Below, piece by piece: positions 29,946 through 39,959 of a stretch of DNA of 64,000 nt. Numbering within the stretch: the first letter of the stretch is position 1; each line of letters starts with the position of its first letter. The position numbers and the translations under genes are program-made. Where the stretch lies: positions 118,025-182,024 of the forward strand of contig DXVF01000003.1 in the NCBI GenBank assembly GCA_019417465.1, read 5' to 3'. The notes under the pieces were generated by a model, which worked only from the letters and a program-made list of their open reading frames with translations, searched no databases and was not told where the DNA came from. Origin of the DNA: Clostridiales bacterium (GTDB lineage Bacteria; Bacillota; Clostridia; TANB77; CAG-508).

Positions 29946-30018
29946 AAAAAAATTCCTCCATTCCGATGCATAAAAACATCTTTTAAATAGATTATAAATA
30001 ATCACTGCTATTGTATAT

Positions 30019-30050
30019 CAAAAAAGAATACTTTTCAAGTATTCTTTCAA
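30019..30050 (-). terminator. Terminator between spoVT and gap
   Basis: On the minus strand AAGAATACTT, short loop, AAGTATTCTT and TTTTTT. It separates spoVT from the glycolysis operon. The plus strand is followed by TTTTT as well, so it may work both ways. Confidence 0.8.
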
Positions 30051-30144
30051 TTTTTGTAGCATTTTTCGTTACTAGATAATGGTTTTATCTCTATAATAAG
30101 TCTGAAATTAAAACCAAACCATTATCCTGTAACTCATTTTTTAG

Positions 30145-30699
30145 TTATATTTCCATTTGTGTTCCCAAGAAACTTGCAGCTGATTGTACAACTTTTTGCT
30201 CTACTTCTGACATTTTTGTATTTGCATCTTTAGATAAAAGAATTACTGTTCCTATAACGTCTCCATCAGCAATTATAGGATATACAACTTGTGCATTATT
30301 TTTTCTTTCTTTATTATCATTTTTTGTAATTGGTATAGATGTATCATTATTTTCTTTACTATTATAATTTTCTTTATCATCCATAATTTTTTCTAACTCT
30401 TCACTAATTCCTTGTTCTAAATATTCTTTTTTAGAACCGCCAGAAACAGCTATAACTGTATCTTTATCTGTAATGCATGCAATATGACCTGTAGTTTTTG
30501 CTAAAGTTTCTGCATACTCTGTTGCAAACTCAGAAAGTTCTCCTATAGGAGAATATTTTTTTAGTATTACTTCTCCTTCTTTATCTGTAAATATTTCTAA
30601 TGGGTCGCCCTCTTTTATTCTTAATGTTTTTCTTATTTCTTTTGGAATAACAACTCTTCCTAAATCATCTATTCTTCTTACTACTCCTGTTGCTTTCAT
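30145..30699 (-). CDS. spoVT: Stage V sporulation protein T
   Basis: AbrB-family regulator of forespore genes in Bacillus. The start MKATGVVRRIDDLGRVVIPKE has AGGAGGGG a few bases upstream. Residues 1-50 are the swapped-hairpin DNA-binding domain (LRIKEGDPLEIF), and the rest is a GAF-like domain ending VVQSAASFLGTQMEI. The 184-residue length matches the family. A GCATA sequence upstream could be the -35 of a forespore sigma factor promoter (weak). Its presence, with spoVG, argues for endospore formation. Confidence 0.95.
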   Translation of the reverse strand: MKATGVVRRIDDLGRVVIPKEIRKTLRIKEGDPLEIFTDKEGEVILKKYSPIGELSEFATEYAETLAKTTGHIACITDKDTVIAVSGGSKKEYLEQGISEELEKIMDDKENYNSKENNDTSIPITKNDNKERKNNAQVVYPIIADGDVIGTVILLSKDANTKMSEVEQKVVQSAASFLGTQMEI

Positions 30700-30967
30700 T
30701 TTTCCCCTCCTTGTTTTTTGTTTTATAATTTTATTATTACAATTTAGGAAAAAATTATGCAAAATTTTTAAAATTGTATTTTTCATTTTTTACAAATTAA
30801 TCTAGTTATTTTTTACCAATCTATACGAACACTATAAATTTGATATGTTTTTGCAATCATCAAATATCTCACTGCAAAATGTCTCTTTATAATTTTGTAC
30901 AGGTTCTCTATTTCCATTACTATAAATACATATCAAAATAAATAAAAGTTGCATTTCTTATAATTTT

Positions 30968-31618
30968 TTAATCTTTTGCAATTGTAATAACACCTACTTC
31001 TTTACATCCCGCTTCTTTTAAGACTTTACTGCATTCATTAAGAGTACTTCCTGTTGTATATATATCATCTAACAATAATACTTTTTTATTTATAATTTTT
31101 TCTGCACTCTTAATTTGATATACATGTTTTATATTATTTTCTCTCTGCTTTTTATTTAATAAGCTTTGTGCTACTATATTTTTATTTTTTATAATCACAT
31201 TATTTTCTAATTTTATATTTTTAATTTCATGTACTAAATCTTTTGCAATGAGCTCACTTTGATTATATCCTCTTATCTTCATTCTATCTTTGTGTATAGG
31301 TACTGGAATTAAAACATCATATTTCTTTATAAATTCTATATTTTTTTTACTGTTTAAAATCATCTCTGAAAAACTTCTATGCAAATAAGACTTTTCTTTA
31401 AACTTATAATCTAATAATCTCTGTCTTATTATTCCTTCATACTTTAAAATATATAAATGTTCTTTAAAATATCTGTCATTATATCTATCAATCTTATTTA
31501 ACGATTTAAATTTAATCAATTCTATGCAATCTTCACATATATAATTTTTACTTGTTTTTAAACATATTCCACACACTGGTGGAAAAATAAAATCAAGGAC
31601 ACAATCTAAAAAGTTCAT
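30968..31618 (-). CDS. comFC: ComFC-like phosphoribosyltransferase
   Basis: 216 residues with an N-terminal zinc-type Cys cluster (FPPVCGICLKTSKNYICEDCIE) and a C-terminal phosphoribosyltransferase loop, VLLLDDIYTTGSTLNECS. The family is involved in DNA uptake or repair. The start MNFLDCVLDFIFPP has a good RBS (GGAGGAATT). It is downstream of recD2 with a 73-base gap. Confidence 0.92.
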   Translation of the reverse strand: MNFLDCVLDFIFPPVCGICLKTSKNYICEDCIELIKFKSLNKIDRYNDRYFKEHLYILKYEGIIRQRLLDYKFKEKSYLHRSFSEMILNSKKNIEFIKKYDVLIPVPIHKDRMKIRGYNQSELIAKDLVHEIKNIKLENNVIIKNKNIVAQSLLNKKQRENNIKHVYQIKSAEKIINKKVLLLDDIYTTGSTLNECSKVLKEAGCKEVGVITIAKD

Positions 31619-31691
31619 AATTCCTCCTTTTTATTTTTGTGCCCCCTAAAAAATATTTCATATTATTTGATAATAATTCCAACATAGCCTG

Positions 31692-33903
31692 TTAAACTTC
31701 TTTTAGTTTTTCTTTTAATCCTGTATTTCTCTTTTTTATATCCACATTTTGGATCATATAATTTACAATATTAGGATTTCCTATTATAATTAGCATTTTT
31801 TTAGCTCTAGTCATTGCAGTATATAAAAGATTCCTTGTTAAAAGTATTGGAGATGCCTGCATTATTGGAAGTATAACAACATCAAACTCACTTCCGTTGT
31901 GCTTTATGAACTGTTATTGCATATGAATGTTCTATTTGCTCTAAATCTTGATATGTATACCATGCTATTTTTTGATCATCAAATTCAATCTTTATTTTTT
32001 TTTCTAAGTCATCAATTATTTTTATCGTGCCTAATTCTCCATTAAATACTCCTGCCCCTGTTTCATATTTAGGCGATTTTTTCTCCCAGAATATATCATA
32101 ATTATTTTTTACTTGCATTACTCTATCTCCAACTCTATAAATCGCACCCATATTTTGTTTTTCTATTACCTCTTCTCTTTTTGGATTTAAAGTTTGTTGT
32201 AATATTTTATTTAATTCTTTAGTTCCAAGCATTCCTTTTTTAGTTGGAGTAATTACTTGTATATTTTTAAAGAAATCATAATCACCATAATTTTTTAATC
32301 TTCCATTACATAATGAAAGTATTTGATATAATATTTTATCTTGATTTTGTTCATTAATATAAAAGAAATCTTCATTTAATTTCTCTTCTGACTCTTCTTG
32401 CTTTATAAAATATTCTCCACTATTAACTCTATGGCTATTAATTATTATTTTGCTTTTAGCAGCTTGTCTAAATATTTTATTTAAAGTTATTGTTGTAATT
32501 CTATTTGAATTTATAATATCTTCCAAAATACTACCAGGTCCTACTGATGGTAATTGATCTACATCTCCTACTAATACAAGTTTTGTTCCTTGATAGATTG
32601 CTTTTACAAAATAGTTCATTAAAAATAAATCTACCATAGACATTTCATCTATAATTATTACATCTGCATCTATTGGTGCAACATCACTATCTATGTTACT
32701 TATTCCTTCATCTTCTATTTTCCCTATTTCTAATAAACGATGTAAAGTTTTAGCTTCTTCATTAGTTGTTTCTGTCATTCTTTTCGCTGCTCTACCAGTT
32801 GGTGCACATAAAACTGTTTTCTTTCCTTGTTTTTTATACAAATTTATTATAACTTTTATTATCGTAGTTTTACCTGTACCTGGACCTCCAGTAATTACAC
32901 ATACATTATGGTCATTTACTGCTTCTACCGCTTCTTTTTGTTTAGTAGATAATTCTATATTTGTCTCTTTCTCTACTTTTTCCAGTTCTTTTGAAAAATT
33001 CTTTATTTTCTTTATATTTTTAGCATTATCTAGTAAAATTAATTTTTCAGCTATATTTTCTTCTGCTTTATCATAATAACTTAAATAAATCCATTCTACA
33101 TCTTTCATTTTACGTATAATTATTTCTTTATTTACTTTTAATCTAATAATTGTTTCTTCTAGCTCTTCATTTGTCACAGATAGCAAATCTCTTGCAAAAT
33201 TATACAAGTTCTCTTTTTCTACACATGCATGTCCATTAGCACCTACTCTTAAAAGTGCATATTTGATTCCACTTGCAATTCTTTTCTCATTATTATATGG
33301 AATTCCTATTTCCATAGCCATTTTATCAATTTGTTTAAAATCCACATTATTTGCAATATCTACTAATATATAAGGATTAGCTTCTATTTCTTCTATTGCA
33401 TTTATTCCAAGACGTTTATATACATTTTTAGCATTCTGAACACCAATACCAAATCTTTCTAAAAATCCAACAATTTGCCATAGCTCCCAATTTTCGTTAA
33501 ATTGTTCTGCCATTTCTATAGCCTTTGATTCTGTTATACCTTTAATGCATGCAAGTTTTGTTGGTTCAAATTTAAAAATATGTATTGTTTGCTCGCCAAA
33601 TTTATCAATTATCTTTTTAGCTGTTGCAGGACCTATGCCTTTTACTGCACCATTACTTAAATATCTTTCTAAACTTGCTAAACTTTGTGGCATCATTTTT
33701 TCAAAAGTTTCTACTTTAAACTGTCTTCCATAATCTTGGTGTGTCACAAATCTACCAATTAATTTCAAAGTATCTCCTATATTTATAAATGGTAAATATC
33801 CAACAATAGTAAATTCTTCTTCATCTGTTTCTAATGTAGCTACTGTATAACTATTAATTTCATTTTGGTATATTATTTCTGTTAAATCTCCTTTTAGTTC
33901 CAA
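31692..33903 (-). CDS. recD2: RecD2-type ATP-dependent helicase, C-terminus reached by +1 shift
   Basis: SF1 5'-3' helicase of the RecD2 family. Order: N-terminal OB-like domain, helix-hairpin-helix (GIGPATAKKIIDKFG), Walker A VITGGPGTGKTTII, Walker B VIIIDEMSMVDL, GDVDQLPSVGPG, and C-terminal motif VI region. An in-frame CGG at 31894-31896 truncates the zero frame after HKAQ. Skipping its C gives AITVHKAQGSEFDVVILP and later TAMTRAKKMLIIIG, and ends at 31692 after 736 residues, the usual family length. Without the shift motif VI, needed for ATP hydrolysis, would be lost. Confidence 0.93.
31894..31896 (-). other. In-frame CGG, +1 shift site 10 (recD2)
   Basis: Coding strand reads GCA CAA C GGA AGT GAG TTT. 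The +1 frame gives the conserved His-Lys-Ala-Gln-Gly-Ser-Glu-Phe; the zero frame ends after Arg-Lys. Confidence 0.92.
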
Positions 33904-34186
33904 TTTAATCCTCTCTCTTATATAAATACTTTAGCACATTATATATGATTATTTTTAAAATGTCTATCTATTTACCGTAACATAAATATAAATTTATAAT
34001 ATAATATGTTATAAACATTTAAAAGATTGTTAAAAGTGACGTGGTATTTTGGCAATTTTTATTCATCATTTAATTATGTTAAATATATACATCAACTATG
34101 CTTTTTTATAGAAGTAATTATTTTAAACTGACACTTATTTTTATTTGAATTAAAGACACACACTTTTACATATAAGGAGGATTTAT

Positions 34187-34540
34187 ATGGCTGATTTTAT
34201 TTTTACTGGTATAATATGGACACTTGCCTTGTATGGACTTTTAGAAATAATTAAAACAATTATCTATTTATGTACATATACAAATCTCAAATCTGATGGC
34301 ATTTACTTAATTGTTGCTGTTAAAAATCAAGAAAACAAAATTGAATTTTTTATGCGTTCTTTACTATTTCGTTTTTTATATGGAAATGAAGATTATTTAA
34401 AAAATATTATTGTAACAGATTTAGAATCATCAGATGGCACAAAAAAAATTTTAGATCATTTAGAAAAAGATTATGATTGCATTAAAGTTGTTAATTGGAA
34501 GGATTGTAAAGATATTATTGATAATATTAATGTAAAATAG
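34187..34540 (+). CDS. Small membrane-anchored GT2-like fragment or domain
   Basis: 117 residues. The first 30 form a membrane helix, and the rest (YLIVAVKNQENKIEFFMRSL, then IIVTDLESSDGTKKILD) looks like the first half of a GT2 glycosyltransferase fold, where a DxSxDGT segment binds nucleotide. The catalytic half is missing. It may be a dedicated small protein or a relic. The AAGGAGG before the ATG is strong. It is divergent from recD2. Confidence 0.65.
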   Translation: MADFIFTGIIWTLALYGLLEIIKTIIYLCTYTNLKSDGIYLIVAVKNQENKIEFFMRSLLFRFLYGNEDYLKNIIVTDLESSDGTKKILDHLEKDYDCIKVVNWKDCKDIIDNINVK

Positions 34541-34561
34541 CAAAAAAGTTGAACAATAATT

Positions 34562-34608
34562 TGAAGTGTACCTAAATGTTAGATATCTAAAATTTTGAGT
34601 ACACTTCA
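34562..34608 (+). terminator. Hairpin after the small plus ORF
   Basis: TGAAGTGTAC pairs with GTACACTTCA. A weak T-rich stretch follows on the plus strand. It also stands between two convergent genes and may serve both. Confidence 0.5.
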
Positions 34609-34668
34609 TTTGATATTTATTTCATATAACTTTTCTAACAGATACCTCAGTTTCTATAATCTGAAACA

Positions 34669-35862
34669 TTATTTTTCTAATAACCAATCTATAATATTTT
34701 TATGAATTATTCCATCTCTTGAAAAGTTAGCTTTATCTAATGAAAGGACATATTTAGGATAATTATCACTTATTTCTTTATAAGCTCCAAATTCTCTCGC
34801 TTCTGTTTCTGGTTCTTTCAATAAGTATGAAACTTGAAAATATAATTTTTCTTCATCATTTGTAGCAATGAAGTCAATTTCTCCTTCTCTTGTCTTTCCT
34901 ATATAAACATCATATCCTCTTATTAGTAATTCATTATATACAATATTTTCTATTGCATAACATTTGTTAATTTCAAAGTTATTATTTTTAATTTGAGCTA
35001 TACCTAAATCTGTCATATAATATTTATTTAATGTTTTTAATATTGCTTTCCCGTGAATATCATATCTGTATATTTTTTTCATCATTAATGCCTTACATAG
35101 TGCATCTAAATATATATATAACGTTTCTGTTGATACTGACTTACCTTCATTTTTTAAAAAGTTTATAACATTTTCAGCAGAAAATTCGCGTCCTGTTATA
35201 TCTACAATGTATTGTAATAATAAATCAAATAAAACGGTATCTTTTAGTCCTAATCTTTCTACTACATCCCTTAATATAATAGAATCAAATACACTATGTA
35301 GATAATCTTTTATATTGCTTTCGTCTGTAAACTGAGTTCTATTAGGAAGTCCACCCCATTTAACAAAATTCCAGAAAGTTTCTTCACTTTTACCATCTTT
35401 ATTTGTTAGTTCTATAAATTCTTTGTAACTTAAAGGATAAATATTAAATAATACATATCTTCCAGATAAAACAGTTGACAATTCATTTGATAGTAATTTG
35501 CTATTTGAACCAGTAATAAAAATGCTTATATTATCTATAGAAGCTCTTAATGAATTTACTACTTCTTCAAATTTGGCTACCTTTTGAATTTCATCTAAAA
35601 ATACATAATATTTCTTTTCATCTATTATTTTTTCTTTTATATATTTATTTAATTTTTTATAATCTTGTAAATCTTCGTATTCTATAAGCTCAAAATTAAT
35701 ATATATAATATGTTCTTTGTCTACACCCTTTTCATTCAATTCGTTCATTATTTGTTTTAGTATTACAGATTTTCCACATCTTCTAATTCCTACTAAAATT
35801 TTTATAAGGTCACTATTATAAAAACCTCTTATTCTTGATAAATACATTTCTCTTTTTAACAT
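34669..35862 (-). CDS. DUF4143-type AAA ATPase, copy 1
   Basis: AAA_14/DUF4143 family ATPase, about 397 residues. Walker A is VGIRRCGKSVILKQI, Walker B is YYVFLDEIQKVAKFE, and the sensor segment is SIFITGSNSKLLSNELSTVLSGRY. The C-terminal region KTREGEIDFIATNDEEKLYFQVSYLL looks like a restriction-endonuclease-like fold. Biochemical role unknown. ATG at 35862 follows AGGTGAT. A promoter with TTGACA and TATACT, 17 bases apart, lies 18 bases upstream. A second relative is at 60848. They differ in sequence and are not recent duplicates. Confidence 0.9.
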   Translation of the reverse strand: MLKREMYLSRIRGFYNSDLIKILVGIRRCGKSVILKQIMNELNEKGVDKEHIIYINFELIEYEDLQDYKKLNKYIKEKIIDEKKYYVFLDEIQKVAKFEEVVNSLRASIDNISIFITGSNSKLLSNELSTVLSGRYVLFNIYPLSYKEFIELTNKDGKSEETFWNFVKWGGLPNRTQFTDESNIKDYLHSVFDSIILRDVVERLGLKDTVLFDLLLQYIVDITGREFSAENVINFLKNEGKSVSTETLYIYLDALCKALMMKKIYRYDIHGKAILKTLNKYYMTDLGIAQIKNNNFEINKCYAIENIVYNELLIRGYDVYIGKTREGEIDFIATNDEEKLYFQVSYLLKEPETEAREFGAYKEISDNYPKYVLSLDKANFSRDGIIHKNIIDWLLEK

Positions 35863-35879
35863 TTTCATCACCTGTATTA

Positions 35880-35933
35880 AGTATATTCTTTCATTTTAAA
35901 TTTGTCAAGTTATTTCGTATAAGAGAAATAACT
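35880..35933 (-). promoter_or_regulatory. Promoter with overlapping palindrome upstream of ATPase copy 1
   Basis: -35 TTGACA (35903-35908), 17-base spacer, -10 TATACT (35880-35885). An inverted repeat AGTTATTTC/GAAATAACT at 35908-35933 overlaps the upstream edge of the -35. This is a typical repressor or activator site. Confidence 0.75.
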
Positions 35934-36066
35934 TTTTTGTTTTAATTTTTATTTCGCATTTCAGAAATTTTTTCAATAATGAATCTTTTATATTTATGAG
36001 CCCAATTTGATTCATTTTATTTCATTTCTTGGATATTTTTATAATAGTGAAATTTTCCTCCAATGC

Positions 36067-36103
36067 AAAAAAGACATAAACACTATTAGGCTTATGTCTT
36101 TTA
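36067..36103 (-). terminator. Terminator at the end of the ribosomal cluster
   Basis: AAAAGACATAA pairs with TTATGTCTTTT and is followed by T's on the minus strand, just after rplQ. Confidence 0.88.
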
Positions 36104-36110
36104 ACATTTA

Positions 36111-36635
36111 TTAAACTAATTCTAATATAACAACTTCTGCTGAGTCTCCTCTTCTTGGTCCAGCTTTAATGATACGTGTGTATCCTCCAACTCTTCCTTC
36201 ATATTTAGGAGCTATTTCATTAAATAACTTTGCAGTTAAGTCTATTTTATTTCCTTCAGAATCTTTTACTTTGTTTATCATTGTCATCATTTTTCTTCTT
36301 GCATTTAATCTTGAAGGCATATCTTTTTGTCTTTTTTCTGTAGTTTCTTCTTTAACTACTTTTAAATATTCTTTACCATTTTTACTTTTTACAAGTTCTG
36401 TAACTTTGTTACCTTTGCTATCTAATTTAGCTTTATATATTTTAGCATCTACCATTTCAAAATTATCTTTTTCTTTTACTGCTAATGCGATAATACTATC
36501 AGCCATAGCCTTTACTTCTTTAGCTCTAGCTTCTGTTGTTTCAATCTTTTCATGTAGAATAAGATCTGTTAATTGACCTTTAAGCATTGCTAATCTTATA
36601 TCTGTTGTTCTTCCTAATTTTCTATTAGTTGCCAC
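36111..36635 (-). CDS. rplQ: Ribosomal protein L17 with an internal insertion
   Basis: Large-subunit protein bL17. The N-terminus RKLGRTTDIRLAMLKGQLTDLILHEKIETTEARAKEVK and the C-terminus GGYTRIIKAGPRRGDSAEVVILEL are typical. At 174 residues it is longer than the usual 115-130. The extra part is a charged insertion near residues 60-105 (KAKLDSKGNKVTELVKSKNG). It is the last gene of the alpha operon, 57 bases after rpoA. Confidence 0.95.
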   Translation of the reverse strand: MATNRKLGRTTDIRLAMLKGQLTDLILHEKIETTEARAKEVKAMADSIIALAVKEKDNFEMVDAKIYKAKLDSKGNKVTELVKSKNGKEYLKVVKEETTEKRQKDMPSRLNARRKMMTMINKVKDSEGNKIDLTAKLFNEIAPKYEGRVGGYTRIIKAGPRRGDSAEVVILELV

Positions 36636-36692
36636 TTTGTTTTCCCTCCTTAATATTTAAGTTTAAAAATATTATTTAGCTAATCAATTTTA

Positions 36693-37640
36693 TTAATCTT
36701 CTTCTCTAGAAAAATCTAATCCCAATGAATGTAATTTATTTGTTACTTCATCTAGAGATTTCTTTCCTAAATTTCTAACTTTCATCATATCAGCTTCAGA
36801 TTTATTAGTTAAATCTTCCACTGTAGATATTCCAGCTCTTTTTAAACAATTGAATGATCTAACAGATAATTCTAAATCTTCAATTGACATTTCTAATACT
36901 TTTTCTTTCTTAGATTCTTCTTTTTCTATCATAATTTGAGTATTTTTAGTTGCTTCTGATAAATCGATAAATAACTCTAAATGTCCTGTCATAACTTTAG
37001 CTGCCAAACTTAAAGCTTCATATGGCTTTAAACTTCCATCAGTCCAAACTTCTATTGTTAATTTATCATAATCTACCATTTGACCAACTCTTGTATTTTC
37101 TACTGAATAATTAACTTTTTTTACTGGTGTATAGATAGAATCTATTGGAAGTACTCCTAAAGATTGTTCAGGCTTCTTATTTTTTTCAGCTGTATTATAT
37201 CCTCTACCCATATCAGCTGTCATTTCCATTACTAGAGAACCACCTTCTGCAACTGTAGCAATATGTAAATCTGGATTTAATACTTCTACAGTACCATCTG
37301 TGATAATATCACCTGCAGTAACTTCTCCTTCACCTTTAAAATTTATTCTTAAAACCTTTTCTTCATTTTTATCTAATTTTAATCTAACACTTTTTAAATT
37401 AATGATTATTTCTGGTACATCTTCTACAACGTTTTGAATAGTAGAGAATTCGTGCACTACACCTTCAATTTTTACACTAGTTATAGCACTTCCAGGTAAT
37501 GAAGAAAGTAATATTCTCCTTAGTGAATTTCCAATCGTTACGCCATATCCACGTTCTAATGGCTCGCAAACAAATTTAGCATAATTGCTAGCTTCATCTA
37601 CTTCTAAGCATTTAATATTTGGCTTTTCAAATTCTATCAT
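36693..37640 (-). CDS. rpoA: RNA polymerase alpha subunit
   Basis: 315 residues. The N-terminal domain for assembly (GYGVTIGNSLRRILLSSLPG) is followed by a linker and the alpha-CTD (LELSVRSFNCLKRAGISTVEDL) that contacts UP elements and activators. Gene order rpsM-rpsK-rpsD-rpoA-rplQ is the classic alpha operon. Confidence 0.98.
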   Translation of the reverse strand: MIEFEKPNIKCLEVDEASNYAKFVCEPLERGYGVTIGNSLRRILLSSLPGSAITSVKIEGVVHEFSTIQNVVEDVPEIIINLKSVRLKLDKNEEKVLRINFKGEGEVTAGDIITDGTVEVLNPDLHIATVAEGGSLVMEMTADMGRGYNTAEKNKKPEQSLGVLPIDSIYTPVKKVNYSVENTRVGQMVDYDKLTIEVWTDGSLKPYEALSLAAKVMTGHLELFIDLSEATKNTQIMIEKEESKKEKVLEMSIEDLELSVRSFNCLKRAGISTVEDLTNKSEADMMKVRNLGKKSLDEVTNKLHSLGLDFSREED

Positions 37641-37697
37641 TATTAACCTCCTAATAACATAAATATGGGTTTTATTCCCTATTTTTATTAATAACTA

Positions 37698-38324
37698 TTA
37701 TTTAGAGTAAAGCTCTACTATTAAATGTTCTTCAACTGGTAAATCTACATCTTCTCTAGATGCTAGAGTTACAACTTTTCCACTTAATTTTTCAGTATCT
37801 TTCTCTAACCAAGCTGGAACTGGTCTTGATGCGTTTTCTTCTACACTTAATTTTATTGTTCCATTATCTTTTCTAATTTCTCTAACAGCTATTACATCTC
37901 CTGCTTTTACTAAATAAGATGGTATATCTAGCTTTTGTCCATTAACTTCAAAAGCACCATGTGTTACTTGCATTCTTGCTTGTGCTCTTGAGCTTGCAAA
38001 ACCTAATCTATATACTACATTATCTAATCTGCTTTCTAATATTTGAAGTAATACTTCACCAGTTTTTCCTCTACTATTTGAAGCCATATCGAAGTATTTT
38101 CTAAATTGTTTTTCACTTACTCCATAAAAAGCCTTTGTTTTTTGTTTTTCTCTTAATTGAGTTCCATATTCTGAAAGTTTTTTCTTCTTTTGCCCATTTT
38201 GTCCTGGAGCATAATTTCTTCTTGAAATACTACATTTATCTGAATAACATCTTGTACCTTTTAAGAATAATTTTTGACCTTCTCTACGGCAAATGCGGCA
38301 TTGTTCATCTTTATATCTTGCCAT
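37698..38324 (-). CDS. rpsD: Ribosomal protein S4
   Basis: Primary 16S rRNA binder uS4, 208 residues. It is the zinc form: the N-terminus carries CRICRREG and a later C-x5-C pair (RCYSDKCS). The S4 RNA-binding domain is ESRLDNVVYRLGFASSRAQARM. It is the usual autoregulator of the alpha operon. The start is at MARYKDEQCR. Confidence 0.98.
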   Translation of the reverse strand: MARYKDEQCRICRREGQKLFLKGTRCYSDKCSISRRNYAPGQNGQKKKKLSEYGTQLREKQKTKAFYGVSEKQFRKYFDMASNSRGKTGEVLLQILESRLDNVVYRLGFASSRAQARMQVTHGAFEVNGQKLDIPSYLVKAGDVIAVREIRKDNGTIKLSVEENASRPVPAWLEKDTEKLSGKVVTLASREDVDLPVEEHLIVELYSK

Positions 38325-38355
38325 TTTTCTATTTCACCTTCCTTAATATTTTTTA

Positions 38356-38754
38356 TTACACACGACGTCTTTTTGGTGGTCTACAACCATTGTGTGGTAT
38401 TGGTGTTACATCTTTAATACTGCTTATTTCTAAACCTGCAGCTTGTAATGATCTTATTGCTGCTTCACGTCCTGAACCTGGTCCTTTTACAAATACTTCT
38501 ACAGATTTTAAACCATGTTCCATAGCTGCTTTTGCAGCTGTTTCTGCTGCTTCTCCTGCAGCAAATGGAGTACTTTTTCTTGAACCTTTAAATCCAAGTT
38601 CTCCTGCACTTGCCCAAGATATACTATTACCTTGAACATCTGTAATTGTAACTATTGTATTATTAAAACTAGAATGAATATGAGCCATACCTTTTTCGAT
38701 ATTTTTTCTATCTCTTCTTCTAGTTGTTGTTCTTTTTGTTACATTCTTAGCCAT
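38356..38754 (-). CDS. rpsK: Ribosomal protein S11
   Basis: uS11 of the small-subunit platform, 132 residues. Motifs include IHSSFNNTIVTITDVQGN and the C-terminal DVTPIPHNGCRPPKRRRV. It has a good RBS (AGGAGG) and lies between rpsM and rpsD. Confidence 0.98.
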   Translation of the reverse strand: MAKNVTKRTTTRRRDRKNIEKGMAHIHSSFNNTIVTITDVQGNSISWASAGELGFKGSRKSTPFAAGEAAETAAKAAMEHGLKSVEVFVKGPGSGREAAIRSLQAAGLEISSIKDVTPIPHNGCRPPKRRRV

Positions 38755-38769
38755 TTTAAGTTTTACCTC

Positions 38770-39135
38770 CTATTTTTTACTTTTACTTACTAATTTTCTA
38801 GGTCCTTTTCTTGTACGAGCATTTGTTTTTGTTCTTTGCCCTCTAACTGGTAGACCTCTTCTATGTCTTAATCCTCTATAGCATCCTATTTCTGTAAGTC
38901 TTTTTATATTTAATGCTACTTCTCTTCTTAAGTCACCTTCAACTTTAAGTCCTTCCATAGCTTTTCTAATTGCTTGTACTTGATCATCTGTTAAATCTTT
39001 TACTCTAATGTCTGGATTTACCCCAGCTTTTTCTAATATTTTTTTAGAACTTGGTAATCCAATACCATATATGTAAGTTAGTCCTATTTCTACTCTTTTT
39101 TCTCTAGGTAAATCTACTCCTGATATACGAGCCAT
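38770..39135 (-). CDS. rpsM: Ribosomal protein S13
   Basis: uS13 of the small-subunit head, 121 residues. Seen: MARISGVDLPREKRVEIGLT, IYGIG, and C-terminal RGLPVRGQRTKTNARTRKGP. It starts the alpha operon and overlaps no neighbour. The 237-base spacer to rpmJ upstream is unusually long. Confidence 0.98.
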   Translation of the reverse strand: MARISGVDLPREKRVEIGLTYIYGIGLPSSKKILEKAGVNPDIRVKDLTDDQVQAIRKAMEGLKVEGDLRREVALNIKRLTEIGCYRGLRHRRGLPVRGQRTKTNARTRKGPRKLVSKSKK

Positions 39136-39372
39136 AATTTTTTAGCACCTCCAAAATGTTTTATAAAATTTAATTTTTTATAATTTTGTTCTAAACTTGT
39201 TAAAGGTGAAATGCACTTAAAGTTACTATTTATGGATTGTTGTAAAAATAGTAAATAAGTCTTTAACTTAAGCTTAAAACTATATATAAACACAAACCTA
39301 ATATATAAATCTATATTAAATTATATAGATTTACAGCCGCCAACTAGATTTGCATTAATATCAAAAAAATAA

Positions 39373-39486
39373 TTACCCTTGTCTTTGTTTATGTTTTGGG
39401 TTTTCACAAATCACTCTAATTTTACCTTTTCTTTTGATAACTTTGCATTTTTCACATATTTTCTTCACTGATGGTCTTACTTTCAT
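39373..39486 (-). CDS. rpmJ: Ribosomal protein L36
   Basis: 37-residue bL36, too short for many gene callers. The reading MKVRPSVKKICEKCKVIKRK continues with a Cys and His that complete a zinc ribbon (C-x2-C...C...H). It lies between infA and rpsM in the usual place, with AGGAGGTG before the ATG. Confidence 0.95.
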   Translation of the reverse strand: MKVRPSVKKICEKCKVIKRKGKIRVICENPKHKQRQG

Positions 39487-39555
39487 TATTACTACACCTC
39501 CTGTAATTTTTAACTACTATTCTCTATATTTTGCATTGGCATCATAATAGTATGA

Positions 39556-39625
39556 TGTGTGAGGTCAGATGTATTTAGATTACAGGCTAAATGAAATCGA
39601 TACATCTCACATCGCACCTCATACA
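39556..39625 (-). other. Long imperfect hairpin between infA and rpmJ
   Basis: Blocks AGATGTAT and ATACATCT pair, and an outer TGTGAGGT-like block pairs with ACCTCATAC. There is no T run. Possibly an mRNA structure within the operon; no known leader is recognised. Confidence 0.45.
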
Positions 39626-39648
39626 TAATATTTCCAATACTTAATAAT

Positions 39649-39867
39649 CTACTTTGCTCTCCAAGTTATTCTTCCTCTATTCAAATCATATGGAGATAAT
39701 TCTACTTTTACTTTATCTCCTGGAAGAATTTTTATATAGTTCATTCTAAGTTTTCCTGATATATGAGCTAAGATTTCATGCCCATTTTCTAGTTTAACCT
39801 TAAAATTTGTATTTGGCAATGTCTCTACAACAGTACCTTCTACTTCTATAACATCCTCTTTTGACAT
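39649..39867 (-). CDS. infA: Translation initiation factor IF-1
   Basis: 72 residues, an OB-fold protein that binds the ribosomal A site. MSKEDVIEVEGTVVETLPNTNFKVKLENGHEILAHISGKLRMNYI matches the family in full-length alignment by eye. The RBS GGAGGT is good. It follows map. Confidence 0.98.
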   Translation of the reverse strand: MSKEDVIEVEGTVVETLPNTNFKVKLENGHEILAHISGKLRMNYIKILPGDKVKVELSPYDLNRGRITWRAK

Positions 39868-39959
39868 TTTTTACCTCCATATAAAATATGCTAGTTTGTT
39901 TATACAATAACATAACTATTGTTAAAGCAAAACAATAGCTCTTATAGTATATAACAAAT

